From contig CAWCUF010000001.1 in NCBI GenBank assembly GCA_963798745.1, positions 1 to 64,000 of the forward strand: DNA of 64,000 nucleotides, in the 5' to 3' direction. Each line of letters opens with the position of its first letter. Position 1 is the first letter of the stretch. The notes beneath the pieces are model-generated. The model worked only from the letters and a program-made list of their open reading frames with translations, did not search any database and was not told the DNA's origin. This stretch comes from Prado023 sp963798745 (GTDB lineage: Bacteria; Actinomycetota; Actinomycetes; S36-B12; CAIYMF01). Below, in pieces: positions 52,641 to 61,572 of this stretch. The position numbers and the translations under genes are program-made.

Positions 52641-53287
52641 GGGCCCCCTAGGACGGCAGCTTCCTTCAACGACGCGCGTCCCGCATCTGGCTGGCCGAGA
52701 TCGACGAGCTTCTGGCCGCTAAGTCGCAGGTTGGCGGCGCGAAGCACATCCTTTCCCGACGACGGCATCAGGTCGACATGCCTCGGGATCTTGGTGTCCG
52801 CAAGGGCGTCCCAGGACTCCAGGAGCGCGGTCACCCTCTCCTTCAGATCTCGTAGGTCGGCGACCGACTCAAACATCAACGCGTGCCGGTTGATGATCTC
52901 TGCCGCAGCTTGACGATCCGCTCGTTGGGGTTCGAATCCTCGACGAAGCCAACCCATACGTCCCGCATGGGCTGCTCGGCCTGTCCGAGCTCGAGGAGGC
53001 CAGTGAACAGTTCTTCCTCAGTGCCGGAGGTGTATCCCCACGGGCTACCCGGCGCACTGCCCCAGGCGCCCCTGAACAGGACCATCATGAAGTGGCTCTC
53101 GGCGATAAGTTCGTTGATCGCCTCCTGGGCTCGACGCGCGGTGCCCCGCGTCCGATTCCACTCGACAACCTCATAGGTGACACCACCTTCGCGCTCGCGG
53201 CGGGCGTTGTGCTCGTTGACGCACCCGCGTACGGCGGCGCGTTCATCAGGAGGCGAGGAATATCCGGAGGGGCAGTGCGTGACTCAT
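52641..53287 (-). pseudogene. DUF4062-like protein, frameshifted and truncated
   Basis: ATG at 53287 gives MSHALPLRIFLAS; after a one-base shift follow DERAAVRGCVNEHNARRERE, GGVTYEVVEWNRTRGTARRA, QEAINELIAESHFMMVLFRG, YTSGTEEELFTGLLELGQAE; after another near 52905, AAAEIINRHALMFESVADLR and LSGQKLVDLGQPDAG. The opening, with R/K-IFLAS-x-DE and E-x-x-W followed by SGTEEE, fits DUF4062-type domains seen at the start of bacterial conflict-system proteins. The 3 prime end runs into the integrase fragment. Confidence 0.55.
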
Positions 53288-53685
53288 GTGGAGGACGATA
53301 GCCACCCTCTGGCAGCGCACCCCGGTGGGGCTGCGCCCCCAGGGCCTTCGGCGGTGCATCGTCGCGGGTTGCTCCGATCGTGATCTCCGATCTCCGCGAA
53401 CTCAAGCGGCCCTGCGTCACAGTGGGAGTGACACTCAACGGCATCGTTGAGGTTCGACGTGCGTGTGACTTCGAGCCATTGGCTGCCCAGCATCAGGAGG
53501 AGACCCGACCCGCAGGCAAGACTTCGCACCCGGGTTCGTCACGCCCCTCGACAGAGGTAGAGCCTTATCGCCGCCCGCGCCTTCATCCTGACCAGGTTGG
53601 CTGCAGTTAGGCTGCAGATGCCGCAAGGGGTTGGCCGCTGAGAAGAAGGCCAGCCCTGCAATAGCGCTCTGACCTGCGACGATAA
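53288..53685. other. Stretch between the DUF4062-like remnant and tRNA-Lys
   Basis: No supported gene. GC-rich hairpin-like sequence lies near 53320-53345. Confidence 0.35.
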
Positions 53686-53760
53686 TGGTGGGCCCCGCGG
53701 GGCTCGAACCCGCAACCTACGGATTAAAAGTCCGCAGCTCTACCATTGAGCTAGAGGCCC
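53686..53760 (-). tRNA. tRNA-Lys (UUU)
   Basis: Minus strand. Acceptor GGGCCTC/GGGGCCC with one T-G wobble, D stem GCTC/GAGC, anticodon stem GCGGA/TCCGT around the loop CTTTTAA (anticodon TTT), T arm GCGGG-TTCGAGC-CCCGC, discriminator A and an encoded CCA end. 72 bases plus CCA. All four stems are complete. Confidence 0.95.
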
Positions 53761-54045
53761 GGGGGCTCACGTCTCGACTATTGCTCGAGTGGGTTGGAGC
53801 CGCCCTCGCTGGGCAGTCTAGGCGAGCATGGGGCCAACCTATGGTCGCGGCGCCGGAATCCGCCTGGTCAGAGGGCCACACCGGACGTCGCGGCAGGCCG
53901 GATCCATGTTGGCGCTGCACTGGCCTCACGACACCGCCTCCGCGGGCTGGCTGGCTGGCTGGCTGGCTATCGCAGAGCCGACGCTTTCGCCCACACCGCC
54001 GCACCTGCACCCTCGGCGCGCTCAGCGAGAGAATCCACCCGGCGC
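53761..54045. other. Stretch with a GGCT repeat before the LuxR remnant
   Basis: Contains five to six tandem GGCT units near 53945-53967. The ATPase domain expected at the start of the next gene is not found here. Confidence 0.35.
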
Positions 54046-56160
54046 ACGCCCCCTCGGGGTCCCGCAGGAGATCGTGCTCCGGCTGCGCCCACTGCCCCTG
54101 CCGGATCCAGATGTCCTGGCCCTTGCCGACGCAGCACTCCAGCCTGCCGTCACTGTCTTCGTGCAGCGCGCGCAGGCCATCGACGCGGCGTTCGCACTCA
54201 CGCAGGAAAACGACGCCGGGGTGGTTGCCACGTGCCGAGCCGTGGGCGGATTCCCCCTGGCCATCGAGCTGGCCGCAGCGCGAGCAGGATCCATACCACC
54301 CGCGGTGATCGCCCAGCAACTGGCCCTGCCCACCGGCATGGGGCTCCTGCGCGACAGTTCTCGGGCACCCGATGACCGTCATGCCAGCATCGAGGCAACA
54401 CTGAGTTGGTCCTACGGGCTGCTCCCCCGCAGACCCAAGACGACCTGATCCAGCTGTCGGTGTTCGAGGGATCCTTCGACCTCAGTGCTGCCCTCGACGT
54501 CCTGGCACCCCGCGGGGTCAGTACAGCGGATGCCCTGGATCGGATCTCGCCACTGATCGACGTGGCGCTCGTCGACCTCTCAGCCCTCGACCCCCAGGAG
54601 CCGCTCCTGCGCATCCCTGAGCTCGTCCGAAGTTTCCCCCGCGCCCGCATGGCAGCGTGCGCAGACGCCGACGCCGTCCGGCGACGCCATGTCGCGCACT
54701 TCCAGAAGCGTTGCGAGTCCACGAGACCTCTGCGGGCCGACGAGATCGGCGACATCTTGACCGCCCTGGACCGCGCCATCCTGGACAGCTCCCCCGACCA
54801 GGCCCTTCACGCCACGGTCGCGGCGGCGACCGCACTGTCCACCTTCCGAGGAGCCGTGACCACCCTCGAGCCCCGCCTGGACGAGTTGGTGGAATCGGCC
54901 GGCGGCGACCACGATGCGACCGGGGAGGCGACCGGGCAGGCGACCCTTGCCCGGGCCCTGACCTGGTCGGCCATCCATGGCGACGGCGGTGCTGACCCAC
55001 AGCCCTACGCCCAGTGGCTGGGGACGCGGATCACCGATGCGGTCGACGCGGCTCGTCGGTAAGGGGATCGCCGAGCCCTTCTCAAGGCGCAGCAGTTGCA
55101 GGTGCGGTCACTGCCGATCACCCTCGACATGGTGCAAGCTCTCGGGGCCGGGCAGGAGGGACTGGCGGTCTCGGCTGCGGCAGGCGACACGCGCGCGCTG
55201 GCCCGCTTCGAGTTGTACGCCGGCATGTCGGCACAAATGCGGGGGGACCTGCCGACCTCGGCGGAGTTCGCCATGCGCGCACTGACCCGATCACGTGGCA
55301 CCGACGACCCGGGCACGACCATCCCGGCCATGATCCAGCTGCACCGGTTGCCCGCCGAGTTGGCCGCCCCGGCAGGTCCGCTGACCGCCCTCGAGGGCCT
55401 GCTCCATGAGTGCGAGGCTGCCCGACAACCCCAGGTCGGCTTCTATGTCCTCGGCGCCTTGGCCGCCGAGGGAATCGCCGCCGATGAACTCAGCGCCGAC
55501 GCCGGGTGGATCCGTCGCGGCCCGCTGGTGGCCTACGACTACCACCGGACCCGACCGCTGTTCCCGATGGTGATGGTCGCACTGACTGCGTCCCGCGCCC
55601 TGCGCCGGGGCGACACCGAACGGGCCGTGCTCCTGCGTGCCGCGGCGGCTTCCTACGAGGCGACCCTGGGCGCGATGTCTGAGATCCTCGCCGATTACCT
55701 GGAGGCCTGCGCCCAGCTGGAGCGTGAGGTCCCGCCGCAGCGCCACGCACAGTGGTCAGCGCCCGCGCGGGGAATAGGTCCGGCACAGGCGGGCCGGGCT
55801 GCTCTGGACTACGTCGCCGAGGTGGCGGCCCCGCCTCGCCCTACCCCGCGAGCGCGACCCCACTGGCTGGTGAGACCGCGGCCGGGCAGGTCGACGCGCA
55901 ATCGACTGGCCCCGCGGCACCGAATCCCGGGCCAGGGATTCCCCCAGCGACGCCCGCGGAACCACTGACCCCCCGGGAGCGTCAGGTTCTTGCCCCGGGT
56001 AGCGCTCGGCGAGACCAACAAGGAGATCGCCCGCGCCCTGGGCATGCGACCCCAGACCGTGATGCACCATTCGATGGCGATCTACCGCAAGCTCGACGTC
56101 CGGGGCCGCGGCGAGGCTGCCGCATGGGCCTACCGCAACGGCTGCGCGCTCACCGAGTGA
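54046..56160 (+). pseudogene. LuxR-family ATPase regulator, truncated and interrupted
   Basis: Begins in mid-protein: LGVPQEIVLRLRPLPLPDPD and CRAVGGFPLAIELAAARAGS are the end of an AAA/NB-ARC ATPase domain. A missing C at about 54430 (five-C run) shifts the frame to DDLIQLSVFEGSFDLSAALD, a winged helix. After an in-frame TAA at 55060 come TPR-like helices (QVRSLPITLDMVQALGAGQE onward), and at 55962-56160, over two frames, PLTPRERQVLA and GETNKEIARALGMRPQTVMH, the LuxR helix-turn-helix. The Walker A region is absent. The nonsense codon and missing N terminus show true decay. Confidence 0.85.
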
Positions 56161-56277
56161 AGCGCAGCCCCGCACCCAGACCCCGCGTGGAGGCAGCTGT
56201 TCTGGTGAGCACGTCTGCCCAGGGCGACCGCGGACCGATGTCCGCAGCCCACGTGCCGCGGTCTCATGGCGCAGCGC

Positions 56278-56472
56278 TCAGGCGAGGACCGGCGAGCGCG
56301 AGACGTCCGGGTCCGGGCCGGTCGAGACCCGCAGTCCGGCGGTCGGAACCGACGCCTTGTCCGAGACTTGATCGGCAAGCGCGTCCAGCACTGCCTCTCG
56401 CCAGAACGCCAGACGCTGCGCAGGTGAGAGCTCCGCGTAGTCCTTCGGTGGCTGAACCTGTACGTATCCCAT
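56278..56472 (-). CDS. Small hypothetical protein
   Basis: 64 aa beginning GYVQVQPPKDYAELSPAQRL, with a helical centre (AFWREAVLDALADQVSDKAS). The ATG at 56472 is chosen by composition; a longer start at 56511 is possible. No recognised family. Confidence 0.45.
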   Translation of the reverse strand: MGYVQVQPPKDYAELSPAQRLAFWREAVLDALADQVSDKASVPTAGLRVSTGPDPDVSRSPVLA

Positions 56473-56609
56473 CAATGCCCCGTTCCACGACCGCTCATGG
56501 ACACTCACCAAGCCGGGAACGGCCTGATCTCCTCAGGCATTGGACGACTCAATCGGCCTCCTTGTCAAGAACTCTGGGCCGAAATCACCCAATGCGTGGT
56601 CGATTGCGG

Positions 56610-56720
56610 CTACGACTCGTCCAGAAGATAACTGTACGGACACCTGGCAGGACTGTCAGCGACGCAGGACATGCACGGACGCTTGCGATCCAGGATGCAC
56701 CGCGGCGTGGGCTTGGCCAT
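56610..56720 (-). CDS. Cysteine-rich 36-residue mini-protein
   Basis: 36 aa with Cys at 8, 16, 19 and 27 (RCIL, CMSC, RCPYSY), a spacing able to bind one metal ion, and basic N-terminal residues. GAGGAGG lies about eight bases before the ATG, one of the best ribosome sites in the window. An 18-bp perfect palindrome of CsoR-operator type lies 17-34 bases before the ATG. Together these argue for a real gene under metal or thiol-persulfide control. Too short for usual gene finders. I do not know a named family. Confidence 0.65.
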   Translation of the reverse strand: MAKPTPRCILDRKRPCMSCVADSPARCPYSYLLDES

Positions 56721-56736
56721 CGGGACCACCTCCTCG

Positions 56737-56754
56737 GATACCCCCTAGGGTATC
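56737..56754. promoter_or_regulatory. CsoR/CstR-type palindromic operator
   Basis: GATACCCCCTAGGGTATC has perfect 7-bp arms GATACCC/GGGTATC around CCTA. The TACCCC-CTAGGG-TA form is typical for CsoR-family repressors (copper, nickel or persulfide sensing). No csoR gene is in the window. Confidence 0.65.
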
Positions 56755-57029
56755 ACTGACCATCGTCAGCGGCGGGGGCCTTGCCAGGCTGGTTACGGGT
56801 CCGCGGGGTCATCCCGGGGCCGGGGCACGTCCAACACCTCCGCGCTGCACCTGCGTCCAGTCGCCCACTGGGCCTGAGCCGATCCGCCTGCGCTGCGCGA
56901 CGTGGTGCGCGCCACAGTTGCCGCCGCTGCCCGGGAGGACTGCACTCGCTCCCGGCTCCTAGTGTGAAGGCTGCGCGGCTGTGCAACGTGCGGCGCTGCG
57001 CACACGCCCAGCGACTCGGGAGGAGTGAC
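56755..57029. other. Region between the operator and the SDR gene
   Basis: No gene recognised; the SDR promoter and its GGGAGGAG ribosome site (57018-57025) are at the right end. Confidence 0.4.
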
Positions 57030-57791
57030 ATGGACGCCACGAGGCACACCGGCAAGGTCGCCATTGTGACCGGGGCAGCCAACGGGATCGGACGAGCCAC
57101 GGCAATCCGGTTGGCACGGGAGGGCGCCCGAGTGATCGGCTGCGACGTCAACGACGAGTCGCTGGCCGCCGCCGCGGGACAGGCCGACCGTGTCAATCTG
57201 TCGATCCAGTTCGTCAAGGCCGACGTGACCCGGCAGGCCGATGTGGACCGATTGGTCGCCACGGCCGGCGAGCGCATCGACATCCTGGCCAACGTCGCCG
57301 GCATCATGGACTTCTTCCTCCCGCTGGGCGAGATCGACGACGCGACGTGGGACCACGTGATGGCCGTCAACGTGACCGGGGTGATGCGCCTGACCCGGGC
57401 GGTGCTCCCTGTCATGCAGGCCCAGGGCGGCGGCGCGATCGTGACGGTGGCGTCCAAGGCCTCGGTCGGCGCTGGAGCAGCGGGCGCAGCCTACACGACC
57501 TCCAAGCACGCGGTCATCGGCCTCGTGAAGAGCGTCGCCTACTTCTACGGCCCGCAGGGTATCCGCTCGAACGCGGTGCTGCCCGGCGCGGTGGCCACGG
57601 CGATCGGAGCCAGCGCGGAGCCCCGGGTCGCGTGGGCGATGGACCGCGCGAAGCTGTCCATGGCCACGATGCCCCCCGACCCCGCAGACGCCGACACGAT
57701 CGCGACCGCGATCTCGTGGCTGGCCAGCGACGAGGCCGTCAACGTCAACGGCGCGACCATGCTCGACGACGGCGGCTGGGCCAGCGCCTGA
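57030..57791 (+). CDS. Short-chain dehydrogenase/reductase (classical SDR)
   Basis: 253 aa. Cofactor loop VTGAANGIGRATAIRLAREG (TGxxxGIG), DVND after strand 2 (acidic, favouring NAD), NVAG motif (LANVAGIMDF), catalytic Ser in VTVASKASV, Tyr-x-x-x-Lys in AAYTTSKHAVIG, and the family ending NGATMLDDGGWASA. All catalytic residues are present. GGGAGGAG four bases before the ATG fixes the start. Substrate not predictable. Confidence 0.93.
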   Translation: MDATRHTGKVAIVTGAANGIGRATAIRLAREGARVIGCDVNDESLAAAAGQADRVNLSIQFVKADVTRQADVDRLVATAGERIDILANVAGIMDFFLPLGEIDDATWDHVMAVNVTGVMRLTRAVLPVMQAQGGGAIVTVASKASVGAGAAGAAYTTSKHAVIGLVKSVAYFYGPQGIRSNAVLPGAVATAIGASAEPRVAWAMDRAKLSMATMPPDPADADTIATAISWLASDEAVNVNGATMLDDGGWASA

Positions 57792-57864
57792 GGGCGCGGC
57801 GCGCGAACCGGCCCGTCGGGCATCCGGCCAAGGGGCGCCCCGGCGGCGGAGCGTGCCCGCCGGC

Positions 57865-58115
57865 TCAGCCGCCGGACTTGCGGCGGAACATCCGCTGCGT
57901 GGGTCCAGCGTTCTGCGACTGGGCGCTCGTGCCGGCGTCACCGTGGCCCTTCGACGTGGCGCCCGAGGAGCCATGCTTGTGCGCCAGGGCATCTCGGTAC
58001 CTGGCCTTGAGGTCGTCGTTGGGGTCGGGTGCCTCTGCCTGCGCGGCGGGCGCCCCCGCAGACTCGTCGGGTGCGGACTCGTCGGGCTGGTGGATTCGAG
58101 CTGCTCGTGGGCCAT
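57865..58115 (-). pseudogene. DUF5302-family gene with a frameshift near its start
   Basis: ATG at 58115 with GGAGG four bases upstream opens MAHEQLES, then at about 58095 the frame must shift by one to read HQPDESAPDESAGAPAAQAE, DDLKARYRDALAHKHGSSGA and QRMFRRKSGG, the DUF5302 pattern ending FRRKSG. The ATG-to-stop span of 251 bases is not a multiple of three. With one base restored it would be a normal 83-aa protein. Confidence 0.75.
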
Positions 58116-58263
58116 GGGGCCTCCTGTCGTGGCGATCACTGCACGCTACTCCTGAGCCAGCGTCGGTGCAGACCATGCTTACACGAACTGAACCTGCCCG
58201 GAACCCATCCCGATGGAGGCGGGGACAGGGTGGGCGCTGAGAGCACCGACCGAGGAGGAGTTC

Positions 58264-59019
58264 ATGGCAACCGCCCGCCGCATGGCCCTGACCGCAAGCG
58301 TGGCCACCACCATCGTCCTGTCGATCGCCGGGGCCGCCTGGGGCATCGGGATCGCCACGACGGGTTCGACGCCGAGGGCAACCGGGGTCTCGGCGCCGGA
58401 GAGCATGGAGGCCGAGATGACCGCGCGCGGAGGCGGAGGGCAGGGCAACGGGGGTGGGCACGGCAACGAGTCCGCGGGAGGCGGACAGGGCATGGGCAAC
58501 GGCAACGGCAACGGGTCGGGTGCACATACCGGCACCGAGGGCGCTGAGCACGCCGAGGACCTCCCGGCAGCCGTCCCCGGCGCCGAGGTGACCGCGGCCA
58601 CGAGGCAGCAGCTGCTCTACCTGGTCGAGGAGGAGAAGCTGGCCGGCGACGTGTACGAGCTCGCGACGGCCACCTACGGCGCGCGGGTGTTCACCAACAT
58701 CGCTCGCGCCGAGGACACCCACGCCGACGAGGTCCGCGTCCTGCTCGATCGATACGCGATCGAGGACCCCACAGTCGGCGCCGCGGCCGGCGAGTTCACC
58801 GATCAGGAGCTTCAGGACCTCTACGACCAGCTCGCACCACAGGTGACGAGCAGTTGGGCCGAGGCGGTCGCTGCCGGCATCCTGATCGAGCAGACCGACA
58901 TCGCTGACTTGCAGGAGCTGCTGGCTGAGGACCTGCCGGCTGACGTCCAGGCCGTGGCCGAGAACCTGCTCGCGGGCAGCCAACGACACCTCGCCGCCTT
59001 CCAGCGCCAGGCTGCCTGA
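58264..59019 (+). CDS. Exported DUF2202 (ferritin-like) protein
   Basis: 251 aa. Signal segment MALTASVATTIVLSIAGAAW, then a Gly/Asn/His-rich linker (residues about 58-95), then a ferritin-like four-helix domain: LLYLVEEEKLAGDVYELATA, FTNIARAEDTHADEVRVLLD, ELQDLYDQLAPQVTSSWAEA and LAGSQRHLAAFQRQ. The E-x-x-K-x-x-x-D and E-x-x-H-x-x-x-V motifs are those of DUF2202 and suggest a di-metal site. GGAGGAG before the ATG. Probably a secreted or anchored metal-binding protein; activity unknown. Confidence 0.9.
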   Translation: MATARRMALTASVATTIVLSIAGAAWGIGIATTGSTPRATGVSAPESMEAEMTARGGGGQGNGGGHGNESAGGGQGMGNGNGNGSGAHTGTEGAEHAEDLPAAVPGAEVTAATRQQLLYLVEEEKLAGDVYELATATYGARVFTNIARAEDTHADEVRVLLDRYAIEDPTVGAAAGEFTDQELQDLYDQLAPQVTSSWAEAVAAGILIEQTDIADLQELLAEDLPADVQAVAENLLAGSQRHLAAFQRQAA

Positions 59020-59081
59020 AGCCAGCTGGGACGTACGGCCCGGCGCGCCACCCACCCCACATGTTGGGGCAGGATGCCCAC

Positions 59082-59717
59082 GTGAGCCAGCGCCTGTTCG
59101 TCGCGGTCTGGCCGCCGGCAGCAGCCAGCGACGCGGTGGCAGCCAGCGTCGAGGCGGTCGCCGCTCAGCACGGCAGCCTGCGCTGGCAGTCGGCCCATCG
59201 GTGGCACCTGACGCTGGCCTTCCTCGGCGAGGGGGACGCCGACAAGGCCATTGGGCGCCTCAACCGACTCCTCGGCGAGGCGGGGAGCAGTACGCGGGCC
59301 CCGGGCAGGGGCGAGGACCTACCCCGACTCGAGTCGGCCACGGGCGGCATCGGCGCGGCAGGCGCGGCGGAGCCCCTGCGACTGGCCGGCGCCGGGACGT
59401 TCGGCCCGGTCCTCTGGGTGGGAGTGGAGCACGGGACGTGGCTGGCCGACTTGGCACGCTCCGTCCAGGGGACCCTGCATGTTCGGGACCGGCGGTTCCG
59501 GGCTCACGTCACTGTCGCCCGCGCTCGAGGTCGACCCGCCGACGCCGCCGCGCAGGTGCGCGCTGCCGTCCCCGCGCTGGCCGAGCACCGGGGACCGCTC
59601 TGGGCGCCGCGGGCCGTCACGCTGGTCTCATCGGTGAACGGCCCCAGGCCCGAGTACCACGTGCTGGCCGACTGGCCGCTCCCACCCGGGCCCGCGACCG
59701 CCGAGTCCACGCGGTGA
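59082..59717 (+). CDS. thpR: RNA 2',3'-cyclic phosphodiesterase
   Basis: 211 aa of the 2H phosphoesterase family. The two catalytic motifs are present: HLTLAFLGEGD near residue 45 and HVTVARARG near residue 147; the opening QRLFVAVWPPAAA is typical of ThpR/LigT. The enzyme hydrolyses 2',3'-cyclic phosphate ends on RNA. A Gly/Ala-rich insertion (about residues 75-105) makes it a little longer than usual. GTG at 59082 is chosen because the family motif starts there; an ATG at 59061 is also open. Confidence 0.88.
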   Translation: MSQRLFVAVWPPAAASDAVAASVEAVAAQHGSLRWQSAHRWHLTLAFLGEGDADKAIGRLNRLLGEAGSSTRAPGRGEDLPRLESATGGIGAAGAAEPLRLAGAGTFGPVLWVGVEHGTWLADLARSVQGTLHVRDRRFRAHVTVARARGRPADAAAQVRAAVPALAEHRGPLWAPRAVTLVSSVNGPRPEYHVLADWPLPPGPATAESTR

Positions 59718-59764
59718 TCGACGCGTCCCACCGCACCTCGTGCCCACGGCCCCGGGCATGGAAC

Positions 59765-59810
59765 AACCTGGGATCCAGTTGCTGCAGGTAGAGCAACTGG
59801 ATCCCAGGTT
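59765..59810. terminator. Long bidirectional hairpin terminator
   Basis: AACCTGGGATCCAGTTGCT (59765-59783) pairs perfectly with its complement at 59792-59810: a 19-bp stem with an 8-base loop. It separates the convergent thpR and mdh genes. Confidence 0.85.
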
Positions 59811-59894
59811 CTTGCGCGCGGGGGGCACGTAGCGCGGAGGCCACGTGGGCAGTGCAGCCCCCGCCAGGGGCGTCCCGCGCCCGCCGCCGCGCAG

Positions 59895-60854
59895 CTACAG
59901 GCTCTGGACGTCCGCCTGCTTGGCGCGGACCGCCTCAGCGGCCCCCTTGAGTCCGGCGAGCTCGGTGTCGGTCAGATCGCCCTCCACCACGCGGCGCACC
60001 CCCTCGCGGCCGATCTCGGCCTCCACGCCGAGGTACACGCCCTCGATGCCGTACTCACCGTCGACCCACGCGCATACCGGCATGACCGCGCCGGCGTCCT
60101 CGATCACGGCCTTGGCCATCCGGGCAGCCGCCGCGGAAGGGGCGTAGAACGCCGAGCCGGTCTTCAGCAGCGCGACGACCTCGGCACCGCCGTTGCGCGT
60201 GCGCACCACGAGTTCATCGATCTTCTGCGCAGACATGAGGTCGGCCAACGGCTTGCCGTCGACCGTGCACCGCGAGGGCACCGGCACCATCGTGTCGCCG
60301 TGCGAGCCCAGCGTCAGCGTCTGCACCGAGCCCACCGGCACGCCCAGCTCGACGGCCACGAAGTTGGTGAACCGTGCCGTGTCGAGCATGCCCGCCTGGC
60401 CGATGACCTTGTTCTTGGGCAGGCCGGAGGCGAGCTGGGTCAGCGCGGTCATCTCGTCCAGGGGGTTGGACACGACGATGATCACGGCCTGCGGAGAATG
60501 CTTCACGACGTTCTCGGCGACGCTGCGCACGATGCGCGCGTTGGTCTCGATCAGGTCCATGCGGCTCATGCCCGGCTTGCGAGGAAGGCCGGCGGTGATG
60601 ACCACGACGTCGGAGTCGGCGGTGGCCTCGTAGCCGGCGCCGGTGGCGGGGTCGGTGGTCTGGCCGATCACGGTGGTCTCGAAGCCCTCGACGGGGCGGG
60701 ACTGGTTGAGGTCCAGGGCCAGTCCCTCGGGGCGACCCTCGAGGATGTCGGTGAGCACGACCGTCTCGAAGACGTTGTACTCAGCCAGGCGCTGGGCGGT
60801 GGTGGAGCCGTAGAAGCCGGCGCCGACGACGGTGACCTTGCCGTTCAAAGACAT
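59895..60854 (-). CDS. mdh: Malate dehydrogenase (LDH-like type)
   Basis: 319 aa. NAD loop VTVVGAGFYGSTTAQRLAE, VVITAGLPRKPGMSRMDLIETNARI with the substrate-binding Arg pair (RKPGMSR, malate-specific rather than lactate), SNPLDEMTALTQ, and the catalytic His in TLGSHGDTMVP. It belongs to the shorter LDH-like malate dehydrogenases of the TCA cycle. AGAGGAA four bases before the ATG. Last gene of the block coming from purH, about 140 bases after the DUF3017 stop. Confidence 0.95.
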   Translation of the reverse strand: MSLNGKVTVVGAGFYGSTTAQRLAEYNVFETVVLTDILEGRPEGLALDLNQSRPVEGFETTVIGQTTDPATGAGYEATADSDVVVITAGLPRKPGMSRMDLIETNARIVRSVAENVVKHSPQAVIIVVSNPLDEMTALTQLASGLPKNKVIGQAGMLDTARFTNFVAVELGVPVGSVQTLTLGSHGDTMVPVPSRCTVDGKPLADLMSAQKIDELVVRTRNGGAEVVALLKTGSAFYAPSAAAARMAKAVIEDAGAVMPVCAWVDGEYGIEGVYLGVEAEIGREGVRRVVEGDLTDTELAGLKGAAEAVRAKQADVQSL

Positions 60855-60996
60855 GCGATTCCTCTCTCGTGCGCCGGTCCGCCGGCGCTCACAGGTGCTC
60901 GATCAGCCTACCCGGCGGGGGTCACGACCCCGGACCGGCCATGGCCCTGCCCGCGGGCCGTTCGCAGCGGTAGCGCGGCTGCGCGGTCGGGCACCC

Positions 60997-61572
60997 CTAC
61001 GAGGGCGGCGGGACGATGAGGGCGAACACAGTCAGGCTCACTCCGAGCGCCGCCAGGACCATCAGGTCAATGCCCCGGCTGCGCACGGCCAACCAGCCGG
61101 TGTCCCGGTCAGGCAGGATCAGGCGCAGGACGAACGCCCCGACGACGCACGCGGCGAACAGCACGGAGCCGCGTCGGAAGTGATCGGTCGCGACGATCAA
61201 CAGCGACACCAGCAGCCCGGCAAGCACGACCATCAGCGGCCATTGCAGCAGGGGCGCGGTGCGGTGCAGGCGCCGGTCCTGGGCATCCGCGGCGTCCTCG
61301 ACGACCCGGTCGGCGCTGAAGTCCCATGCGGTGCCCGGCTGATGGGCGTCGGGACCCGCCAGGCTCTCGCCGCCGAAGGGAGGGGCGGCAGGTCCAGGCT
61401 CGCCGGTGCCGGAGCTGAGAGCGTCGCGGTGGCGGTCCGCGCCCGGCGCGGGAGCGTCTACATGCGGGTCCGCGCCCGAGGCAGAAGCGTCGCGGTGGGG
61501 GTCCGCGTCTGGCTGGGGCGATCCGCCCGGGACCCCGTCCATGCCCGGCGACCCGCTCGGGACCCCGTTCAC
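60997..61572 (-). CDS. DUF3017 membrane protein with repetitive N terminus
   Basis: 191 aa. The GTG overlaps the folD stop (GTGA), so translation is coupled. The first 85 residues are low-complexity repeats (GSPG-x-(N/D)GVP(S/G)GSP and ADPH-x-DA units). The last 100 hold three membrane helices (PLMVVLAGLLVSLLIVA, VLFAACVVGAFVLRLIL, IDLMVLAALGVSLTVFALIV) and the SRGIDL motif of DUF3017. The domain is regularly found between folD and mdh in actinobacteria; role unknown. Confidence 0.9.
   Translation of the reverse strand: MNGVPSGSPGMDGVPGGSPQPDADPHRDASASGADPHVDAPAPGADRHRDALSSGTGEPGPAAPPFGGESLAGPDAHQPGTAWDFSADRVVEDAADAQDRRLHRTAPLLQWPLMVVLAGLLVSLLIVATDHFRRGSVLFAACVVGAFVLRLILPDRDTGWLAVRSRGIDLMVLAALGVSLTVFALIVPPPS

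Noticed and set aside
52925..52950. GGTTCGAATCC, resembling a tRNA T loop
   Set aside because: It lies inside the coding pattern of the DUF4062-like remnant and no other tRNA arms can be formed around it.
53945..53967. Tandem GGCT units
   Set aside because: Short microsatellite; no sign of phase-variable control of an intact gene next to it.
56793..58139. Minus-strand frame of about 450 codons opposite the SDR
   Set aside because: Shadow of the SDR gene; only its first residues coincide with the DUF5302 start.
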